This document shows, one piece after another, positions 60,431 through 64,000 of a DNA stretch of 64,000 bases; within the stretch, counting starts at the first letter, position 1; every line of letters starts with the position of its first letter. The notes below the pieces were generated by a model. It saw only the letters and a program-made list of their open reading frames with translations, searched no databases and was not told where the DNA came from. This DNA comes from Microvirga guangxiensis (GTDB lineage: Bacteria; Pseudomonadota; Alphaproteobacteria; Rhizobiales; Beijerinckiaceae). Where the stretch lies: assembly GCF_900102135.1 (NCBI RefSeq), contig NZ_FMVJ01000003.1, positions 62,001 to 126,000 on the forward strand, read 5' to 3'. The position numbers and the translations under genes were made by a program.

Positions 60431-62029
60431 ATGTGGCGCGCTCTCGTTTTCATCGGCCTTCTCTGCGTCGCAGCCTTCGGGGCGGTGTGGTTGGCGGAAA
60501 GGCCAGGCACGGTTCTGATCACCTTCGGCGGCTATGAGGTGCGGACCTCGGTCGCGGTCGCCAGCGTCACCCTTGTGGGTCTGGCCTTGGGATTGGCCCT
60601 GCTCTGGTCCCTGGTCACCGGAATCCTGCGCCTGCCCTCGCGCCTCACCTTCGCCTCGCGGGCGCGCCGGCGCTCCCGGGGCTATCAGGCCGTCTCGCGG
60701 GGCATGGTGGCCGTGGGCGCGGGCGATACCATCGCCGCCCGCCGCTATGCCAACGAGGCCGAGCGCCTGCTGGGCCGGGAGCCCCTGACCCTTCTCCTGA
60801 AGGCCCAGGCCGCCCAGGTCTCCGGCAACCGGGAAGCGGCGGAGGCCGCTTTCAAGCAGATGATGGACGAGGACGAGACCCGGGTTCTGGGCTTGCGCGG
60901 TCTCTTCGTGGAGGCCCGCCGCCGGGGCGATGGGCTGGCCGCCCGCGAATACGCCTCCGAGGCCGTGCGCCTGGCGCCCGCCGCCGCCTGGGCGAGCGAC
61001 GCGGTGCTGGAGGCGCGCTGCGCCGAGCGCGACTGGCGCGGGGCGCTGGAAGCCATCGAGCGGCGCACGTCCCTCGGCCTCCTCGACAAGGCCACCGCCA
61101 AGCGCCACCGGGCGGTGTTGCTCACGGCGGACGCTCTTGAACGCGCCGAGCACGATCCCGACGGCGCCCTGCGCAGCGCTCAGGATGCGGTGAAGCTCGC
61201 GCCCAATCTGGTTCCTGCCGCTGCCCTCGCAGGCAAGCTCCTGTCGCGCAGGGGCGATCTGCGCCGGGCCGCCAAGGTCGTGGAAACTGCCTGGCGCAGC
61301 CAGCCGCACCCGGATCTGGCGGAAGTCTATCTCAATCTGCGTCCCGGCGATTCGGGCCTCGACCGCTTGAAGCGCGCGGAGACCCTGTTCAAGCTCTCCG
61401 GCGGCGCACAGGAAGGCCGGCTCGCCGTCGCCCGCTCCGCCCTCGAAGCGCGTGAGTTCGATCGGGTCCGGGATGCCCTGGAGCCGCTGCTTCTGGACCG
61501 GCCCAGCATGCGCGTATGCCTGCTCATGTCCGATCTCGAGCAGGCGGAGCATGGCTCCACGGGCAAGGGACGCGAATGGCTTGCCCGCGCCACCCGTGCG
61601 CCGCGCGATCCGGCCTGGATCGCCGATGGGGTCGTATCGGATCAGTGGGCTCCGATCTCCCCGGTCACAGGCCGCCTCGATGCGTTCGTGTGGCAGGCGC
61701 CGCCAGACGTGCTGATCGCTCCCGAGATCACCATGCACGACGACGTGACGGCTGATCTCGATGACGAACCCAAGGCCCTGCCTGTTGTCGCGGAGGAGCC
61801 GCAGCCTGCCCCGGTCGTGCTCGCTGAGCCGGAGCCCGCGCCTGCTCCGGAGCCTGTTCCGGCAGAGCCCGTCAGCACGGTCGAAGCGGCGTGGCCCGAG
61901 CCTGCGAAGGACAAGGAGGAGTCGACGCCTCCAAAGCCGGAGCCCGTGGTCTTCCCGGTCACGCCCCCGGATGTGCCCAAGCCCGAGGAACCAGCGTCCG
62001 CGCGCCGCAGCGCTTTTTCTATCTGGTAG
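60431..62029 (+). CDS. HemY-domain TPR protein
   Basis: A 532-residue membrane protein with two N-terminal helices (ALVFIGLLCVAAFGAVWLA and VASVTLVGLALGLALLWSLVTG), then helical repeats of the TPR type (residues 90-390). The Pro/Glu-rich tail from about 440 is low-complexity. The N-terminal domain matches the family called HemY in E. coli, which is unrelated to protoporphyrinogen oxidase. It is adjacent to mic60 and hemCD in alphaproteobacteria and is thought to act with them as a membrane scaffold or heme-pathway partner. Its direct activity is unknown. Confidence 0.9.
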   Translation: MWRALVFIGLLCVAAFGAVWLAERPGTVLITFGGYEVRTSVAVASVTLVGLALGLALLWSLVTGILRLPSRLTFASRARRRSRGYQAVSRGMVAVGAGDTIAARRYANEAERLLGREPLTLLLKAQAAQVSGNREAAEAAFKQMMDEDETRVLGLRGLFVEARRRGDGLAAREYASEAVRLAPAAAWASDAVLEARCAERDWRGALEAIERRTSLGLLDKATAKRHRAVLLTADALERAEHDPDGALRSAQDAVKLAPNLVPAAALAGKLLSRRGDLRRAAKVVETAWRSQPHPDLAEVYLNLRPGDSGLDRLKRAETLFKLSGGAQEGRLAVARSALEAREFDRVRDALEPLLLDRPSMRVCLLMSDLEQAEHGSTGKGREWLARATRAPRDPAWIADGVVSDQWAPISPVTGRLDAFVWQAPPDVLIAPEITMHDDVTADLDDEPKALPVVAEEPQPAPVVLAEPEPAPAPEPVPAEPVSTVEAAWPEPAKDKEESTPPKPEPVVFPVTPPDVPKPEEPASARRSAFSIW

Positions 62030-62111
62030 GCGAAAATCAGGGCGTTGCTGCCCTTGCCAAGCGATAGGCGAGAGGGTATGACGACGCCCTCTTCGATCGC
62101 ATGATCGGCAC

Positions 62112-62187
62112 GCCGCAATAGCTCAGCTGGTAGAGCACCTCATTCGTAATGAGGGGGTCGGGGGTTCGAATCCCTCTTGCGGCACCA
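62112..62187 (+). tRNA. tRNA-Thr (anticodon CGT)
   Basis: A 76-base cloverleaf including an encoded CCA. Acceptor GCCGCAA / TTGCGGC is perfect, D-arm GCTCAGCTGGTAGAGC, anticodon loop TTCGTAA in a CTCAT...ATGAG stem, and T-arm GGGTTCGAATCCC-like. It is first of a three-tRNA group. Confidence 0.95.
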
Positions 62188-62252
62188 TTCCCAATCGATT
62201 AGCAAAGGCCGCCTTCGGGCAGCTCTTGGCTGCCGGATGGGAGGCATGGAAG

Positions 62253-62328
<76 letters not shown>

Positions 62329-62358
62329 TCCATCCTGTGGGACGAAGAGACGGAGCGT

Positions 62359-62433
62359 GCGGGTGTAGCTCAGGGGTAGAGCACAACCTTGCCAAGGTTG
62401 GGGTCGAGGGTTCGAATCCCTTCGCCCGCTCCA
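62359..62433 (+). tRNA. tRNA-Gly (anticodon GCC)
   Basis: A 75-base cloverleaf with encoded CCA. Acceptor GCGGGTG / CGCCCGC (one G-U pair), anticodon stem CAACC / GGTTG with loop TTGCCAA, T-loop TTCGAAT. It is followed by a strong plus-strand terminator. Confidence 0.95.
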
Positions 62434-62440
62434 ATTTTTC

Positions 62441-62470
62441 AAAAAGGCCGCCTTCGGGCGGCTTTTTTGC
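62441..62470 (+). terminator. Rho-independent terminator of the tRNA group
   Basis: AAAAAGGCCGCC is followed by a TTCG loop and GGCGGCTTTTTT, giving a strong stem with a six-base U-run, eight bases after tRNA-Gly. Confidence 0.92.
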
Positions 62471-62485
62471 TTTTCAGAGCCCGAC

Positions 62486-62521
62486 AAACAAACGGGCCCT
62501 CGCGATAGGTGGAGGGCCCGT
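62486..62521 (-). terminator. Orphan minus-strand terminator-like hairpin
   Basis: ACGGGCCCTC / GAGGGCCCGT (62492-62501 with 62512-62521) pair perfectly around a ten-base loop. On the minus strand TTGTTTG follows. The chemotaxis gene further up already has its own terminator at 62850-62878, so this hairpin has no obvious client. A palindromic repeat is the alternative. Confidence 0.5.
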
Positions 62522-62849
62522 CGTGACCGTAAAGGTCATGCATCGTTGATGCTATCCGGCAAAGCCGGTTGATATGATCTTCAGATTGTGGAGCCGGGAG
62601 CCTCCCCCAACGCTCAATCCTGCAAAGTGGAGGGAGCCTTCGGCTCAGGCGATATTTCTATCTCAGCCTCCATACCCAAAAGGCCGGGGCGGGTGCTCGG
62701 CCAGGCATTTGCACGGTCGGCGGCAATCTTGAGGAACCCGCTTCGAAGCGATGCCGATCCGCTGTTCGGGACAGGTACTGCTCAACATGGGGAGATTGAC
62801 CTGTCCCTTTGACAAGGCGCAGGACAGGAACTTGTTTCAGCGTGGCGGA

Positions 62850-62878
62850 AAGAAAAAAGCCCGGCAGAGCCGGGCTTT
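62850..62878 (-). terminator. Rho-independent terminator of the chemotaxis gene
   Basis: AAAGCCCGGC / GCCGGGCTTT form a 10-base-pair stem with an AGA loop, followed on the minus strand by TTTCTTT. It is 30 bases after the stop at 62908. Confidence 0.88.
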
Positions 62879-62907
62879 ATGACGTTTTCCTGTGAAGGAG
62901 GTCTCGA

Positions 62908-64000
62908 TCAGGCCGCTTTGACGCCGGAGAGGAAGCTGGAAACCTCCTGATCAAGGTCGTTGGAATGGCGCGCGAGCTCCTGAGCCGCGCTCAGCACCTG
63001 GCTCGCCGCAGCTCCCGTCTCGCCGGCCCCCTTCTGGAGCTCCGCGATGTTCTCCGACGCGGTTTCCGTGACGCGCGCCGCTTCCTGCACGTTGCGGGCG
63101 ATCTCGGCCGTGGCCGCACCCTGCTCCTCCATTGCGGCCGCGATCGAAGTCGAGATCTGCGACATCTCGGTGATCGTGCGCGCAATGTCCTGAATCGCGC
63201 TCACCGTCTCCTGCGTCGCCTGCTGCACCGACGCGATCTGCGCGCTGATTTCCTCAGTGGCCTTGGCTGTCTGCGACGCCAGTTCCTTCACCTCGGTTGC
63301 CACCACGGCAAAGCCCTTCCCCGCCTCGCCGGCGCGGGCCGCTTCGATGGTGGCGTTGAGCGCAAGAAGGTTCGTCTGCCCGGCGATGGTGTTGATCAGC
63401 TGCACCACGTCGCCGATCCGCTCGGCGCTCGTCGCCAGCGCCTGCACGGTTTGATTCGTGCGCTGGGTGCCCTGCACCGCGCGCTCGGCCACCTGGGAGG
63501 ATTGGCCCACCTGATTGGCGATTTCGCGGATGGAGATCGACAGCTCCTCGGCAGCGGCGGCGACCGTCTGCACGTTCGCGGAGGTCTGCTGAGAGGCGGT
63601 GGAGACAGTCAGCGTCTGCTGCGAAGTCTGGCCTGCAACGGCGCTCATGGACTGGGCGGTGGCTTCCATCTGGGTGGCGGCCGAGGACAGGCCTTGGGTG
63701 AGGGAGGAAACCTTGGTCTCGAAGGTGCGGGTGAGCTCGTCGAGCATCTGTGCCCGGCGCATCTTGGCCTCGCTCTCGGCCTCCTGAGCGGCGGCGATCC
63801 GGCGGGCTTCGACGGCATTCTCCTTGAAGACCTGGACGGCGTTCGCCATCACGCCGATCTCGTCGCGACGGGCAGTGCCTTCGACCGTCACGGTGAGATC
63901 ACCGTTCGCAAGCCCACGCATGCTGGCCACGAGCTTCTGAATCGGATTGGAGATGCTGCGGCCCAGGCCGAACGCGATCGCGATCAGGACGATGGCCGAG
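62908..64000 (-). CDS. Methyl-accepting chemotaxis protein, C-terminal part (5' end outside the window)
   Basis: The frame runs open to the window edge; about 364 residues are visible. They begin with the end of a membrane helix ([12 protein letters not shown]), then a HAMP domain ([22 protein letters not shown] and [15 protein letters not shown]-type continuation). A long helical signalling domain follows, with the conserved tip [34 protein letters not shown]. No CheR-binding pentapeptide is seen at the C-terminus, which ends SGVKAA. The sensor domain is missing from the window, so the signal sensed is unknown. The gene has its own terminator. Confidence 0.95.
   Translation of the reverse strand, partial: SAIVLIAIAFGLGRSISNPIQKLVASMRGLANGDLTVTVEGTARRDEIGVMANAVQVFKENAVEARRIAAAQEAESEAKMRRAQMLDELTRTFETKVSSLTQGLSSAATQMEATAQSMSAVAGQTSQQTLTVSTASQQTSANVQTVAAAAEELSISIREIANQVGQSSQVAERAVQGTQRTNQTVQALATSAERIGDVVQLINTIAGQTNLLALNATIEAARAGEAGKGFAVVATEVKELASQTAKATEEISAQIASVQQATQETVSAIQDIARTITEMSQISTSIAAAMEEQGAATAEIARNVQEAARVTETASENIAELQKGAGETGAAASQVLSAAQELARHSNDLDQEVSSFLSGVKAA

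Larger units (their letters stand above)
62434..62907. other. 474-base gap after the tRNAs
   Basis: It holds the tRNA terminator (62441-62470), an orphan minus-strand hairpin and U-run (62486-62521) and the chemotaxis-gene terminator (62850-62878). A 74-codon plus-strand frame at 62588-62812 has no recognised product or good ribosome binding site. No integrase, attachment repeat of the tRNA end or other element is seen. Confidence 0.5.

Noticed and set aside
62588-62812. 74-codon plus-strand open frame after the tRNAs
   Set aside because: No recognisable product or ribosome binding site. It may be a chance frame in a GC-rich gap.

Overview
The window is GC-rich, densely packed bacterial chromosome with no phage, plasmid, CRISPR or insertion-sequence genes. 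The gene content points to an alphaproteobacterium of the order Hyphomicrobiales (Rhizobiales). The evidence is an AcpXL-type acyl carrier protein with its very-long-chain fatty acid cluster, an NAD-glutamate dehydrogenase of about 1600 residues, a hemC-hemD-mitofilin-hemY block, an IalB-family protein, a DUF1674 protein and a DUF2794 protein. The protein sequences and the intergenic palindromes resemble Methylobacteriaceae, perhaps Microvirga, but genus cannot be settled by eye.

Layout. 0-3.1 kb: the 3' end of an AceE/transketolase-like gene and an MsbA-type lipid exporter. 3.2-11.1 kb: a GIY-YIG nuclease and a CX5R phosphatase on the minus strand. Divergent from them is an apparently complete fatty-acid elongation module for the lipid A very-long-chain acyl group: AcpXL, dehydratase, a degenerate and an intact ketosynthase, ketoreductase, MDR reductase and acyltransferase. 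11-20 kb: DUF1223 protein, lemA-TPM-TPM operon, LysE exporter, three overlapping membrane-protein genes (two or three paralogous), rlmN, an IalB-family gene and an AT-richer stretch with a short RTX protein. 20-26 kb: housekeeping and oxidoreductase genes, mostly minus strand. 26-31 kb: tesA divergent from a YbbA/YbbP ABC exporter, then a Bax-inhibitor-1 family protein. 31-41 kb: acetyltransferase, MFS transporter, a truncated dehydrogenase fragment, DUF2794, a probable small RNA, an HxlR regulator divergent from its likely target oxidoreductase, NAD-glutamate dehydrogenase and a UMF1-type transporter. 41-50 kb: purH, heparinase-fold protein, rsmB, htpX, cyclopropane fatty acid synthase and an L,D-transpeptidase. 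50-57 kb: acetyl-CoA synthetase, DUF1287, a repeat-rich 930-base gap, then EVE protein, gpsA and tsaD. 57-62 kb: hemC, hemD, mitofilin (Mic60-like) and HemY-like genes. 62.1-62.4 kb: tRNA-Thr, tRNA-Ala and tRNA-Gly. The window ends inside a methyl-accepting chemotaxis gene.

How genes work together. Acyl elongation on AcpXL, transfer by the LpxXL-like enzyme and export by MsbA form one outer-membrane lipid theme. TesA, CFA synthase, GpsA and Acs add lipid and acetyl metabolism. HemC/HemD with the Mic60-like and HemY-like membrane proteins make the second conserved block.

The signals most worth a second look are the ketosynthase that lacks its cysteine, the hairpin that would bury the ribosome binding site of the first membrane-protein gene, an orphan Rho-independent terminator with structured DNA upstream, an orphan consensus promoter in the 53-54 kb gap, and a palindromic repeat nested inside another.
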